Under the pieces are notes generated by a model. It saw only the letters and a program-made list of their open reading frames with translations. It searched no databases and was not told where the DNA came from. This document shows positions 32,965 to 42,403 of a stretch of 52,885 bases of DNA, one piece after another. The DNA is taken from assembly GCF_018283645.1 (NCBI RefSeq), contig NZ_JAGSXH010000001.1:1-52885 (forward strand), in the 5' to 3' direction. The position numbers were made by a program, and so were the translations under genes. How positions within the stretch are numbered: position 1 is the first letter of the stretch; the number at the start of each line of letters is the position of its first letter. This DNA comes from Actinocrinis puniceicyclus (GTDB lineage Bacteria; Actinomycetota; Actinomycetes; Streptomycetales; Catenulisporaceae).

Positions 32965-33281
32965 GAGAGTCACTCCGTCCGGTTGGTCGGGATGAAAATG
33001 GGACAGACGCGGGCACCGCACGGTTCGCGGTCCCGCGCGGCTACCCGAGCGCCGCGACGGCCAAACCAGGCAATCCGGGCTCTGGTATCCAGGCGCGGAC
33101 GCGGACGCGCGGCGCCCGTCCGGGAAGCAGCGCTCATTATCGCGGCTCGGGCGCCGAGCGCCGAGCGGCCGTCCGGAAATCCGCCGCATACCGGAATGCA
33201 TTTCGAAAATTGTGCGCGGGCGCGCGGGAACGGCCGACCCGGAAGACCGGACCGGCCGCGTTTTCCCTACAGCAGGTTTGA
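32965..33281. other. Intergenic, no gene seen
   Basis: About 317 bases upstream of the DJ-1/PfpI gene. No convincing reading frame, RNA or repeat was found; it should hold that gene's promoter. Confidence 0.5.
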
Positions 33282-33455
33282 TTACCAGCGCCCGTACCAG
33301 CGGCGGCGGCCACCGGACATCTCGCCGCCCCGGAAGCCGAAGCCCACCAGCCAGGCGACGAAGACGATCAGCGCGATCCACCACAGCACGTGGACCGCAA
33401 AGCCGAGGCCGCCGAGAATCAGCGCCAGCAGCAGAACGAGCAGAACGACACCCAT
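33282..33455 (-). CDS. Small hydrophobic membrane protein (Lmo0937/DUF5670-like)
   Basis: 57 residues. Two adjacent hydrophobic stretches around HVLWWIALIVFVAWLVGF, then a short Arg/Gly tail, match the one- or two-helix small membrane proteins common in stress regulons. The ATG at 33455 has GGAG about 11 bases away. Function unknown. Confidence 0.75.
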   Translation of the reverse strand: MGVVLLVLLLALILGGLGFAVHVLWWIALIVFVAWLVGFGFRGGEMSGGRRRWYGRW

Positions 33456-33708
33456 CTGAGTTCTCACTCCTTTGATCACGTGCGTGATCGGATCTCTTGT
33501 ATTGCGCCGTGCCTTCCGCCGCTCGGATAACCACTTCACGCGGAACCAAACAGGTGTGCGTGGGAGCGTTTTCAAAATGCACGCCGCGCGGCGGCGTCCC
33601 CGTTACCGGTGGTGGCCGCACCGGCTGCCGCGAGATCGATCATCGGCTGACCGGCTGCCGGCGCCGCGGTATCGCGGGCGATGACGACGTGGAACCCGGC
33701 ACCGGCGG

Positions 33709-33975
33709 TCACGCCGGCCAGGTACCGGTCAAGCGGCGCACACCGGCCGCGCCGCCACGGTCCACCGCGGCCCGGACCAGGGCGAAGATCGTGCCCTGCA
33801 GCGCGGAGGCGACCAGCACCTCGCGCCAGCCGCGATCCTCGTCGGTGGGTTCCGGGGCCTCGCGCTGGTGGTCGACCAGCCGCCACACCCGCTTGAACAC
33901 CGCGCCGGCCACCATGCCGCCGCCCATGCCGATGGCCATGCTGAGAGGTTTGTAAGCCGCCTTGCTCAGGTTCAC
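33709..33975 (-). CDS. DUF4235 membrane protein
   Basis: 88 residues. AAYKPLSMAIGMGGGMVAGAVFKRVW, a helix with Gly-rich face, then a polar loop and VLVASALQGTIFALVRAAVDR (second helix) match DUF4235. GAGGAG before the GTG at 33975 fixes the start. Small two-helix actinomycete membrane protein of unknown function. Confidence 0.85.
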   Translation of the reverse strand: MNLSKAAYKPLSMAIGMGGGMVAGAVFKRVWRLVDHQREAPEPTDEDRGWREVLVASALQGTIFALVRAAVDRGGAAGVRRLTGTWPA

Positions 33976-34059
33976 CGCGTTCTCCTCACGTGCCCTATCA
34001 GAGACGTCAGGCTCCCCGCGTCACCTCTCGGCGGCCGATCAAACCACCCCTTCGAACCG

Positions 34060-34572
34060 TCAGGGGCGCCGCTCCAGCACCCCACGGATGAAGGCGGCCT
34101 GGCCGGCGTGCTGCAGGGTGTCGGAGACGACGCTGACAAGTCGGACGCCGAGGCTCACCGGCGGATCCCAGGACTCGTCCACGATGCGGTCGAAGTCCCG
34201 GTCGGCCAGGCCGCGCACCTGCTCGATCGTCTGCGCGTACACCGCGTCGTAGTAGCCGGTCAGCAGTTGCGCGGACTCGATCCGCACCGCCGCCACGTCC
34301 TCGGACTTGTGGCCGTATCCGATCGCGTTCGGTTTGAACGGCAGGTCGAAGCGCTCGTGCCAGCCCTGCGCGGTCCATGCCTGCTCGACGTCGAGGGCGT
34401 GCGCGACGTGATCGTCCTGGACCCGGGTCAAGTGCCACAGCAGCCAGCCGATCGAGTTCGCGTCCGGGTCGAGCCGGTGCGCGAGTTGCTGCGCGGTCAG
34501 GCCCTCGGCGGCCCTGTGGACGACCTCCTGGACGCGACCGAAGGCGTCGACGATCAACTGCGCACCGTTCAC
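34060..34572 (-). CDS. DinB-like / mycothiol-transferase family protein (DUF664)
   Basis: 170 residues of the DinB four-helix fold; SIGWLLWHLTRVQDDHV has the first metal-binding His positions and SDTLQHAGQAAFIRG the last. Some family members are mycothiol-dependent S-transferases; the substrate here is unknown. GAGGGAG precedes the GTG at 34572. Confidence 0.88.
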   Translation of the reverse strand: MNGAQLIVDAFGRVQEVVHRAAEGLTAQQLAHRLDPDANSIGWLLWHLTRVQDDHVAHALDVEQAWTAQGWHERFDLPFKPNAIGYGHKSEDVAAVRIESAQLLTGYYDAVYAQTIEQVRGLADRDFDRIVDESWDPPVSLGVRLVSVVSDTLQHAGQAAFIRGVLERRP

Positions 34573-34769
34573 GCTGGCTCCCTCTAAAAGGTGCTTGGCA
34601 CACGCCGGGCGGTATACCCGGCCGTACTGGTGTGCCGCGCCGGAAATCCGTCAGTGTTCGATCAGAACGTTACCCAATCTCGTCGTCAGAGGCGGAGCGC
34701 GCCGGGGGCTTGCGGCGGTGTATCCGCCCTCCGGCCGCGCCCGCGGCGGCGCGTGCCGGAGTGTCCGCG

Positions 34770-35810
34770 TCATCGGGTGACGGGCGAGACGACGGGCAGC
34801 ATGGCCAGCCGCGCTTGCAGCGTCTCGGCGGTCATCCGCGGGCGGCCGCCGCTGTGCTGCACGGTGAGCCCGGACGCGGCCACCGCCCAGCGCCCCGCCT
34901 CCTGCGGCGGTTCACCGAACGCGAGGGCGCTGGTCAGGGCGGCGACGAAGGAGTCACCGGCGCCGGTCGTGTCCATCGTGTCGGTGTCGTCGAGGGGGTA
35001 GAAGACGTGGCCGCCCTCCCAGGCGAACAGGTTGCCCTCACCTTCGACGGCGAGCGCCACCAGTTCTGGGCCGCCGGCGGCGTCCACCAGATCGCCGGCC
35101 GCGCGCACGGCGTCTTCCACGCCGTGGATCTGGCGGCCGGTAAGCAGCTCGGCCTCGTGGGCGTCCGCGCGCAGCACGTGCGCGTTTCGCAGCAGGGCCC
35201 TGCGGTGCTCGGGACGTGGCGCACCGTCGAGGACGACCCGGCAACCGGACGCGCGGGCCAGCGCGGCGGCGGCGAGGCAGGCCGCGGCGGGCTGCTGAAG
35301 CTGGATCACGGCCGAGTCCGCGCCCGTCAGCAGGCGGGCCGCGGCCTCGACGTCGGTCCGGGTCAGCCGCACCGCCTCGGGCAGGTCTTCCAGGTAGCGC
35401 CAGCGGTGCTCACAGTCCAGGACCTCGACGATCAGTCCGGTGGCGGTGCCGGTGCGCCGCACGACGCAGGAGACGTCGATGCCGTCGGCGCGCGCCTGCG
35501 CCAGCACCTCGTCGCCGGCCCGGTCGTCGCCGAGCACCGCGACCAGCGCCACCGGTACGCCGAGCCGCGCGAAGGACACCGCCTGGTTCGCGCCCTTTCC
35601 CCCGAGCACTTCGCGATGCGTATGCACGACCGCGGACGTGCCCGGCTGCGGTAGTTCGTCCACGGGCAGCACCAGGTCCCGCCCGGCCTGACCGAAGACG
35701 ACCACCTCCGGCTTCGGCTGCGCTTCGCCGTCGGTGGGGTCGGCCTCGGTGGGCTCGGCGTCGGCGTCCGCGGCTGCGGCTGCGGCTGCGGCTGCGGCTG
35801 TCCCGGTCAA
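34770..35810 (-). CDS. PfkB-family sugar kinase (ribokinase-like)
   Basis: 346 residues. GGKGANQAVSFARLG (substrate/ATP region) and the catalytic DTTGAGDSF near 285 are the two PfkB signatures. The Rossmann-like core is complete. An N-terminal poly-Ala tract is encoded by five copies of CGGCTG (35771-35800 on the plus strand), and the tract is followed by an acidic stretch; it may vary in length. Its ATG overlaps the stop of the ChaB-like gene. Ribose is the default substrate guess; no ribose transport genes lie near. Confidence 0.92.
   Translation of the reverse strand: MTGTAAAAAAAAAADADAEPTEADPTDGEAQPKPEVVVFGQAGRDLVLPVDELPQPGTSAVVHTHREVLGGKGANQAVSFARLGVPVALVAVLGDDRAGDEVLAQARADGIDVSCVVRRTGTATGLIVEVLDCEHRWRYLEDLPEAVRLTRTDVEAAARLLTGADSAVIQLQQPAAACLAAAALARASGCRVVLDGAPRPEHRRALLRNAHVLRADAHEAELLTGRQIHGVEDAVRAAGDLVDAAGGPELVALAVEGEGNLFAWEGGHVFYPLDDTDTMDTTGAGDSFVAALTSALAFGEPPQEAGRWAVAASGLTVQHSGGRPRMTAETLQARLAMLPVVSPVTR
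35771..35800. repeat. Hexanucleotide microsatellite in kinase gene
   Basis: CGGCTG occurs five times in a row, coding Ala-Ala units near the kinase N-terminus. The length is a multiple of six, so changes would stay in frame. Confidence 0.85.
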
Positions 35811-36217
35811 CGCGAACTCGGCTGCTTCGCGCGTGTCTCGCCCCGGTTGGCCTTGCGGATCGCGTCAAGCAGCTCACCGCGGCGCATCGTGGAACGGCCG
35901 GAGATGTCGAGCTTCTTGGCGATGTCGTAGAGGTGCCGCTTGCTGGCGTGCTCGTCCACTCCCTCGCCGCTGCGGCCGCCGGCCCGGCGCGGCCTGGCCG
36001 ACCGCGGATCGGACGGTCCCTTGCGGCCGCCCTCCTTCTGCTCCCAGTGGTCGCCCACCTTCTCGAAGGAGTGCTTGAGCGCCCCGAAGGCGACGCGGTG
36101 CGCGCGCTCGCCCTCGCCGTACTGATCGACGGCGCTGTCATGCGCCTCGATCCAGGTGCGCTGCGCCTTCGCCGGAGAGCGGCGCAGCGTCGACGGCAGT
36201 TCCCGGCGTCCCGGCAT
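35807..36217 (-). CDS. ChaB-like protein with Rho-N/SAP-like domain
   Basis: 136 residues. LPSTLRRSPAKAQRTWIEAHDSAVDQYG and AHRVAFGALKHSFEKVGDHW are the ChaB core, followed by a linker and ASKRHLYDIAKKLDISGRSTMRRGELLDAIRK, a Rho-N/SAP-type nucleic-acid-binding helix set. AGGAGG lies before the ATG at 36217. The combination is common in actinomycetes; function unknown. The stop overlaps the kinase ATG. Confidence 0.88.
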   Translation of the reverse strand: MPGRRELPSTLRRSPAKAQRTWIEAHDSAVDQYGEGERAHRVAFGALKHSFEKVGDHWEQKEGGRKGPSDPRSARPRRAGGRSGEGVDEHASKRHLYDIAKKLDISGRSTMRRGELLDAIRKANRGETRAKQPSSR

Positions 36218-36407
36218 GTCGCTAACCTCCTGTCGATCCTCGGTCGCGGTGGCTGCGCACCGAGACCGGCGGTATCACCCTGATCAGCGCCGAGTGCCCC
36301 CTACGTGCGTGCGGAAACCGCCTCCCGGAGACCGCGAAGCGCCCCGCCCGGGCGCCACCGGATGCCTCAGAGGCGCTGGCGCGCGCGGTGCTGTCCGCCG
36401 CTGCGCG

Positions 36408-36863
36408 CTACCGCACGACGATAGTCACCTGCCACTTCGTTCCGTCCGGAAGGGAACTGGCCAATGTCGTGGACCCGGGATGCGCGCCGACGAACACGCC
36501 CGGAGTGACGTTCACCGGGGGTGTGAACACTCCCGAGTTCCCGTAGCCGACCACCGCGCTGTCACCGACCGCGATCCGTGCCCAGCGGGTTCCGGCCGCG
36601 GCGTTCGCCGGCGCGGTGAGGAAGACGTCCAGGATCTGTCCCGGCGCGAGGCAGAAGGACCCTGAATCGCTCTCGCTCAGGCTGCCGGCGGCGTGTGGCA
36701 GGGTCGGTGCTTCAGGCGCCTTACATGAAGGGGCACTCGACACGGCCGCGGATGGCGTAGCAGAGCTCGAACATCCGGCCGCGGCGAGCGTGCCGCATGC
36801 GAACAGCAGCAACGAACAGAACCTTGCAGCCGCCGCGCCGATGCGGGGTTGACGATTCGCCAT
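36408..36863 (-). CDS. Secreted lipoprotein, unknown function
   Basis: 151 residues with a lipobox (LAAAGCSS) after a hydrophobic core. The mature part has a C-x-x-P-G-Q motif and alternating beta-strand-like Val/Thr segments ending KWQVTIVVR, as in small Ig-like inhibitor or sensor domains; a chagasin-like protease inhibitor is one idea, not supported beyond the pattern. It precedes the secretome block. Confidence 0.7.
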   Translation of the reverse strand: MANRQPRIGAAAARFCSLLLFACGTLAAAGCSSSATPSAAVSSAPSCKAPEAPTLPHAAGSLSESDSGSFCLAPGQILDVFLTAPANAAAGTRWARIAVGDSAVVGYGNSGVFTPPVNVTPGVFVGAHPGSTTLASSLPDGTKWQVTIVVR

Positions 36864-36912
36864 ATGAGGTTCCTGAGCTTTCTACCGGCGTCTAAAGGCG
36901 CCGGGCGGCGAC

Positions 36913-36950
36913 GTGTGCCGCCGGCCCGGTACTGCGGGCCGGCGGCACAC
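36913..36950. terminator. Hairpin after secreted protein gene
   Basis: GTGTGCCGCCGGCCCG and its reverse complement form a perfect 16-bp stem with loop GTACTG, 28 bases after the stop at 36978 (minus strand). Confidence 0.75.
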
Positions 36951-36977
36951 GCTGTGTGGATCGAACCGGGCGGATCG

Positions 36978-37967
36978 TCAGTGCTGGTTGGTCGCGCTGG
37001 TGTAGTAGGTCACGCAGTTGCCGGCGCCGCCGTTGTAGTTGTTGCTGAACTCCGACTGCACGGCGAAGTACGCGCCGTTCATGCCGATGATCGCGGACTT
37101 GCCCTGTCCGCTGGAGATCCAGGCGCACTTGTCACCGGTCTCGTAGCCGGCGTTGTCCAGCCAGCCGCTGCCCGCCTGCGGGTCGGTGAGCGTCTCGGCG
37201 TACTCGTGGCCGCCGACGATCGTGACGCCCTCGGTCGAGCCGCTCACGCCGTTGCTCGTCGCGACGAAGTTGGCGCCGCAGCCCGAGCCGGCGTCGGTGA
37301 TGTACGGGAAGTTGGTGTAGGGCACGTCGGCGCCGCTGGAACTGGCGGTCACGTCGTGCCAGGCGCAGTACTGGGTCTTGAAGCCGGAGGGCACCACGCC
37401 GTGCGGCGAGTCCACGATGATCTGGATGTTGTCACCGGACACGCCGAAGTGGGACGCGGCACGCTTGGCCTCGGCCGCCAACTGCGAGTCGGAGGGCCGC
37501 TTCGGCGCCGAGGACGCGCTGTCCAGCCAGGTGCCGGCGACCGGGTTGCTGGAGGGGTGCCCGACGTGGGTGCCGGAACTGCCGCACTGCGTGGTGCCGA
37601 CGGACACGCCCTCGCAGTACTGCGTCTGCGAGGTGAAGTAGGTGTCGCCGCTGCCGTAGGCGTGCTGGAAGAACGACAGCTGCAGGGCCGCCTCGCGCGA
37701 AGGGTCACTGGTCACCGTCGAACCGGTGCCCCACTGGTTGCCCCAGTACACGATGTAGATCTTCGGGCTGGTCACGACGGTCCCCCCGCCGTACGCCAGC
37801 AGGCCGCTGCCGCTGGCCGCCTTGGCGGCGACATGCTGGTGCGCGCTCGCGACGAGCGCGGCCTTGTGGCCGGTGGAGGTGGCTGCCTGGGCCGGAACCG
37901 CGAAGGCGGCGAGGGCTGCCGCGGTGGCGGCCAGCCCGACGGCGCCGGTGGATATGCGGTGGCGCAT
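36978..37967 (-). CDS. Secreted HExxE-motif protein, EXORDIUM-like candidate (short paralogue)
   Basis: 329 residues. A Sec signal peptide ends near AQAA; then SPKIYIVYWGNQWG (about 67-80), TQYCAWHD (198-205), VGGHEYAETLTDP (251-263) and GDKCAW (278-283). The order IYV-WYG, C-WH, HExxE-P, E-xx-DxC resembles the plant EXORDIUM/phosphate-induced family, from memory only. HExxE with the later Glu/Asp could bind a metal. GGAGAGAAG precedes the ATG at 37967. A paralogue with extra domains is encoded divergently at 38606-40552. Enzymatic activity is not shown. Confidence 0.7.
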   Translation of the reverse strand: MRHRISTGAVGLAATAAALAAFAVPAQAATSTGHKAALVASAHQHVAAKAASGSGLLAYGGGTVVTSPKIYIVYWGNQWGTGSTVTSDPSREAALQLSFFQHAYGSGDTYFTSQTQYCEGVSVGTTQCGSSGTHVGHPSSNPVAGTWLDSASSAPKRPSDSQLAAEAKRAASHFGVSGDNIQIIVDSPHGVVPSGFKTQYCAWHDVTASSSGADVPYTNFPYITDAGSGCGANFVATSNGVSGSTEGVTIVGGHEYAETLTDPQAGSGWLDNAGYETGDKCAWISSGQGKSAIIGMNGAYFAVQSEFSNNYNGGAGNCVTYYTSATNQH

Positions 37968-38605
37968 GAGTCTTCTCTCCTTGTCGGAAGACGTGGAACA
38001 CTGAGGCGATGGCCTCGCGGCCTATCAAAGGTCTGGCTGCGGCTCCCGGCAATGCGTAATTCACCAATAGTTCGCCGCGTCTTGGCAAAGACCTGACAAA
38101 GTCGTTGCCCGGGTGCACGTACGGCGATCACAGCCCCACGCGCAGTCGACGTCGGCGCCGCGCCGCGATGACCGTGCGGAAATCCGCTGGAAACCAGTGG
38201 TCTGGGACCGAAGGTAAAAGGAACGCCTGTTTCGTCAGGTATCGTTGACCGGCACATGGCGCGGCGCTAATTTCCACCTCAGTGCCCGGCTAAGCCGGTC
38301 GCGGCGGTCGTCGCGGCCATACCCACCCACGAGCACTGATTTCTACCGACGACCGCCCCGCAGGGATCCTCCCGAACGGGGCGGCGGCGCACGCCAAGCG
38401 GTCGGATCGGGCCCGACTGCACCACACCCACACGTCACTTCCGTCCTCCCCGAGTGTTCCTCCGACGTTGGCACGCGCCAAACCGATCGGGCCGGGTCCC
38501 AGGGTCATGCGGTGATCCCGCAGCCCCGGCGACGCGTGCCCGGACTCCCGTGCGGCCGGACGCACCCACATGCGCCGCCGCCACCCGAGATAAGGGGATA
38601 TGCAG
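37968..38605. other. Divergent promoter region between secreted paralogues
   Basis: About 640 bases with no convincing gene. It must hold both promoters. An 8-bp hairpin (CCGCCCCG at 38353, CGGGGCGG at 38377) encloses GGGATCCTCCC. I looked for c-di-AMP, cobalamin and TPP riboswitch cores and saw none. Confidence 0.5.
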
Positions 38606-40552
38606 GTGACCCACCCACCGCAGGCCGCTACGCACCGCCGCAGCCTGAGAGTCACGCTGGCCGCTGCAGCCGGCTTCGCCCTGGCCACCGGAATGACGGT
38701 GACCGCGCTCGCCCCGGCCGCGTCGGCCGCGACCTCGAGCCCCGCCTCCGCTTCCGCGGTGGCCAATCCGTACTCCCCCGCCTATCAGCACCCGTACCGC
38801 CACGGCGTCCTGCCGACCATCGGGCAGCTGGCCAAGATGAAGCAGTATCAGGCCACGCACCCCGCGGCGACCACGGCCACCGGCCCCGAGACGCTGTCCT
38901 ACGGCGGCGGCATCGACGGCATCGGCGTGCAGAGCGGCCACTCCAAGGTGTACCTGGTCTTCTACGGAAACCAGTGGGGCAGCTCCAGCACGGACTCCAA
39001 CGGCAACCTGAAGTTCAGCGGCGACGCGGACGGCGCGGCGGGCGCCGCGCAGCAGATGTTCAAGGGCATCGGCACCGGCGGCGAGCTGTGGTCCGCCGAC
39101 CTCACTCAGTGGTGCGACGGCCCGAACGTCTCGTCCGGCGCGACCAGCTGCCCGAGCAACGCCAGCTTCGTGCCCTACCAGAGCGGCGGCGTGCTGGCCG
39201 GCGTCTGGTACGACAACTCCGGCGCCTCGCCGAGCGCGGCCAGCGGCCACCAGCTGGGCCAGGAGGCGGTGAACGCCGCGGCGCACTTCGGCAACACCTC
39301 GGCCTCCTCGAACCGCTACGCGTACTACGTGATCCTCTCCCCGCACGGCACGAACCCTGACAGCTACCAGGGCCAGTACTGCGCGTGGCACGACTACAAC
39401 GGCGACAGCACCCTGACAGGTGGCGCGGTCTCCTCTCCGTACGGGGACATCGCCTTCAGCAACCAGCCGTACAACATGGACTCCGGCGCGGGCTGCGGCG
39501 TGGGCTTCGTCAACTCGCCCGGAACCCTGGACGGCTGGACGATGACCCTCGGCCACGAGTGGCACGAGATGATGTCGGACCAGAACCCGGCGGGCGGCTG
39601 GACCAACCAGACCGGCGGCTCGTACAACGGCCAGGAGAACTCGGACGAGTGCGCCTGGCTCAGCCCCGGCACCTCCGGCGGCGCCGCGAACATCACCTTC
39701 GGCTCCTTCGGCACCTACGCCGAGCAGGCCAGCTGGTCCAACGACACCAACAACTGCGCGATCTCGCACGCGATCCTCACCCACGGCGGCTCCGGCAACA
39801 CCGTCTCGGTCAGCAACCCCGGTTCGCAGAGCTCGACGGTCGGAACCCCGGTCTCGCTGCAGATCAGCGCCTCGGACTCCGGCGGCGCGAGCCTGACCTA
39901 CAGCGCCAGCGGCCTGCCCGCCGGCCTGTCGATCAACTCCGGCAGCGGCCTGATCTCCGGCACGCCGACCACCGCGACGAACTACAGCACCACGGTGACC
40001 GCCACCGACAGCACCGGCGCCTCCGGCTCCGCCTCGTTCAGCTGGGCGGTCGGCAGTTCCGGCGGCACCGGCGGCTGCACCGCGGCGCAGCTGATCCGCA
40101 ACCCCGGCTTCGAGACCGGCTCGGCCAGTCCGTGGTCGCTGACCGCGGGGGTGCTCAACAGCAGCAGCTCCGAGCCGGCGCACAGCGGCAGCTGGGACGC
40201 CTGGATGGACGGCTACGGCAGCACGCACACCGACAGCGCGGCGCAGTCCGTTTCGATCCCCTCTTCGTGCAAGAGCGCGAGCTTCTCGTTCTTCCTGCAC
40301 ATCGACACCTCGGAGACCACGACCTCGACCGCGTACGACACGCTCAAGGTGCAGGTCCTCAACAGCTCCGGCTCCGTGTTGAGCACGCTGGCCACGTACT
40401 CGAACCTCAACCACAACTCCGGCTACACCCAGCACAGCTTCAGCCTGGCCTCGTACATCGGCCAGAGCGTCACCCTGAAGTTCACCGGCAGCGAGGACTC
40501 CTCGCTGCAGACCTCCTTCGTGCTCGACGACAACGCGCTGAACGTCTCCTGA
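38606..40552 (+). CDS. Secreted HExxE-motif protein with Ig-like and C-terminal carbohydrate-binding-like domains (long paralogue)
   Basis: 648 residues from the GTG at 38606 (AAGGGGA seven bases upstream; an ATG at 38600 is too close). A long signal peptide is followed by [38 protein letters not shown] (about 317-330) and NSDECAWLS, matching the short paralogue. A putative Ig-like He_PIG domain follows ([15 protein letters not shown] to LPAGLSI to GTPT), then a C-terminal jelly-roll-like domain beginning [10 protein letters not shown]. The added domains suggest binding to polymers or cell surfaces. A hairpin terminator follows. Confidence 0.75.
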   Translation: MTHPPQAATHRRSLRVTLAAAAGFALATGMTVTALAPAASAATSSPASASAVANPYSPAYQHPYRHGVLPTIGQLAKMKQYQATHPAATTATGPETLSYGGGIDGIGVQSGHSKVYLVFYGNQWGSSSTDSNGNLKFSGDADGAAGAAQQMFKGIGTGGELWSADLTQWCDGPNVSSGATSCPSNASFVPYQSGGVLAGVWYDNSGASPSAASGHQLGQEAVNAAAHFGNTSASSNRYAYYVILSPHGTNPDSYQGQYCAWHDYNGDSTLTGGAVSSPYGDIAFSNQPYNMDSGAGCGVGFVNSPGTLDGWTMTLGHEWHEMMSDQNPAGGWTNQTGGSYNGQENSDECAWLSPGTSGGAANITFGSFGTYAEQASWSNDTNNCAISHAILTHGGSGNTVSVSNPGSQSSTVGTPVSLQISASDSGGASLTYSASGLPAGLSINSGSGLISGTPTTATNYSTTVTATDSTGASGSASFSWAVGSSGGTGGCTAAQLIRNPGFETGSASPWSLTAGVLNSSSSEPAHSGSWDAWMDGYGSTHTDSAAQSVSIPSSCKSASFSFFLHIDTSETTTSTAYDTLKVQVLNSSGSVLSTLATYSNLNHNSGYTQHSFSLASYIGQSVTLKFTGSEDSSLQTSFVLDDNALNVS

Positions 40553-40856
40553 CGTTCCAGCCGCTCGGTCGCCGGCGTTAGGCGGCAAGGGGCGGGGCGA
40601 GACCACGGTCTCGCCCCGCCCCGCGTCTTGTCTTGACGTCCGTTTGTCTTGACGCCCATCTGGTTTAACAGTTTAATCAAAGCGCGAAATAAGCCGCGGA
40701 CCCGTCGCGCGCGCCAGTTCGGCGCTGCGTGTCCCATCGGGGAGGCGGCCTGGTTCCAGCCGTTCGGCGCGGCGGTCTCTGGATGCACACAGGACAGGGA
40801 GCTCGCTTCCCTCTCCGTACCCATACTCACCTCACCCTCCGCAGAAGAGACCTGTC
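40553..40856. other. Intergenic region before chitinase-like gene
   Basis: About 304 bases: a strong hairpin (40589-40622), TTGTCTTGACG twice, and the AT-rich direct repeat GTTTAACA/GTTTAATC at 40664-40679 or so, followed by the gene's promoter area. Confidence 0.55.
40589..40622 (+). terminator. Strong hairpin terminator
   Basis: GGGGCGGGGCGAGACC pairs perfectly with GGTCTCGCCCCGCCCC around AC, 37 bases after the stop at 40552. Confidence 0.8.
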
Positions 40857-42221
40857 ATGCGACTGACTCGCACCAAAGCGGTCCTCGCCGCGCTGCCCGT
40901 GGTGGCGGCGGGCGGCGCGCTGCTGTCCTTCACCGGGGCCGCCGAGGCGGCCGGAGCGTCCCTGCCGGCCCATTTCGCCGCCCCCTACCTGCAAGTGAGC
41001 ACCGGCGACGTCGGCGACATGAGCGCCGACATGAGCGCGACCGGGCTCAAGTACTACACGCTGGCCTTCCTGATCCCGCAGTCCGGCTGCACGCCGATGT
41101 GGGAGGACGGAAACTACTCGCTGGGCACCTTCAACTCCCAGATCAGTTCCCTGCAGGCAGCCGGCGGCCAGGTCATCGTCTCCTCCGGCGGGGCGTCCGG
41201 CGGCGAGCTGGCGCAGACCTGCACCAGCGTCTCCTCGCTGACCGCCGCGTACGCGAACATCGTCAACACCACCGGCGCGACCCGGCTCGACTTCGACATC
41301 GAAGGCAGCACCCTGAGCGACACGGCCGCCACCTCGCGCCGGGACCAGGCGCTGGCCGCGCTACAGCGGCAGAACCCGGCGGTGCAGGTGGACTTCACCC
41401 TCGGCGTCGCGCCAGGCGGCCTGCCCACCGGCAGCGGCTCGCAATACGCGCTGCTGCAGGACGCACAGAGCAACGGCGTCAACGTCAGCATCGTCAACAT
41501 CATGACGATGGACTTCTACGACGGCCAGCCGGTGCTCGGCGACGCCGAGTCGGCCGCGCGCAACACCGCCGGCCAGCTCGCCGGCCTGTACGGCATCTCC
41601 ACCTCGGCGGCGTACGCGAAGATGGGCCTGACCCCCATCGCGGGCACCAATGACGACGGCGCGTACTTCTCGCAGAGCGACGCGCAGAGCCTGGAGAGCT
41701 TCGCCGCGTCCAACGGCGTGGCCGAGCTGGCGTTCTGGGAGGTCGACGGCTACGACAAGCCGACCGGTTACGCCTACTCGCGCATCTTCAACCAGATCAC
41801 CGGCGGCAGCTCCGGCGGCGGCGGTGGCGGTGGCGGATCCGCCGGTCCCGGCGCGATCACGGGTTATCAGGGCCTGTGCCTGGACGACCGCAGCGCCAGC
41901 ACCGCGAACTACAACCCGGTCCAGGTGTACACCTGTAACGGCACCAACGCGCAGAGCTGGACGCTCACGTCCGGCAACCAGCTGCAGGTGCTCGGCAAGT
42001 GTCTGGACGTTTACGCGGCCGGCACCGCCGACGGCACCCAGGTCGACCTGTACGACTGCAACGGCACCGGAGCACAGACCTGGGTGCACCAGTCAAACGG
42101 CGAATATGTGAACCCGAACTCGGGCAAGTGCCTCGACGACACCGGCTGGGGCGGTTCCGGCACCCAGGTTGAGATCTGGACCTGCGCGGACTCGGCGAAC
42201 CAGCAGTGGAGCCTGCCGTAA
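40857..42221 (+). CDS. Secreted GH18 chitinase-like enzyme with CBM13
   Basis: 454 residues. A signal peptide ends near EAAGAS; LDFDIEGS (144-151) is the GH18 DxxDxDxE-type motif with Glu149 as general acid. A Gly-rich linker (about 315-330) leads to a ricin-type CBM13 with three QxW-like repeats (AQSW, AQTW, NQQW) and KCLD repeats. It probably cleaves chitin or related GlcNAc polymers. The ATG at 40857 has AGAAGAGA upstream. Endo-N-acetylglucosaminidase or a non-chitin GH18 is the alternative. Confidence 0.93.
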   Translation: MRLTRTKAVLAALPVVAAGGALLSFTGAAEAAGASLPAHFAAPYLQVSTGDVGDMSADMSATGLKYYTLAFLIPQSGCTPMWEDGNYSLGTFNSQISSLQAAGGQVIVSSGGASGGELAQTCTSVSSLTAAYANIVNTTGATRLDFDIEGSTLSDTAATSRRDQALAALQRQNPAVQVDFTLGVAPGGLPTGSGSQYALLQDAQSNGVNVSIVNIMTMDFYDGQPVLGDAESAARNTAGQLAGLYGISTSAAYAKMGLTPIAGTNDDGAYFSQSDAQSLESFAASNGVAELAFWEVDGYDKPTGYAYSRIFNQITGGSSGGGGGGGGSAGPGAITGYQGLCLDDRSASTANYNPVQVYTCNGTNAQSWTLTSGNQLQVLGKCLDVYAAGTADGTQVDLYDCNGTGAQTWVHQSNGEYVNPNSGKCLDDTGWGGSGTQVEIWTCADSANQQWSLP

Positions 42222-42330
42222 CGGATCCGCGCCGCGGTCCGTCGGACAACAGCCGAACGAGCGGGGCCCCTCGCCTCGACGTACTGCCGCCGCGAAACAC
42301 CGCAGGACGCCCGGAGCCGGCGGACACGAC

Positions 42331-42372
42331 GCGGCCGCGCTCCCCGGTCACCGTGCCGGGGATCGCGGCCGC
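42331..42372. terminator. Hairpin between chitinase and Lsr2-like genes
   Basis: GCGGCCGCGCTCCCCGG pairs with CCGGGGATCGCGGCCGC (one mismatch) around TCACCGTG, in the gap between convergent genes. Confidence 0.7.
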
Positions 42373-42403
42373 AGTCCGTCGCAGCGGATTGATCCGTCGT
42401 CGG

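Noticed and set aside
37968-38605. Riboswitch between secreted paralogues
   Set aside because: No conserved c-di-AMP, cobalamin or TPP core could be found; only a simple hairpin.
38435-40606. Long minus-strand frame opposite the long secreted paralogue
   Set aside because: Composition (Arg/Gly/Ala/Val without domains) marks it as antisense shadow of a clear gene.
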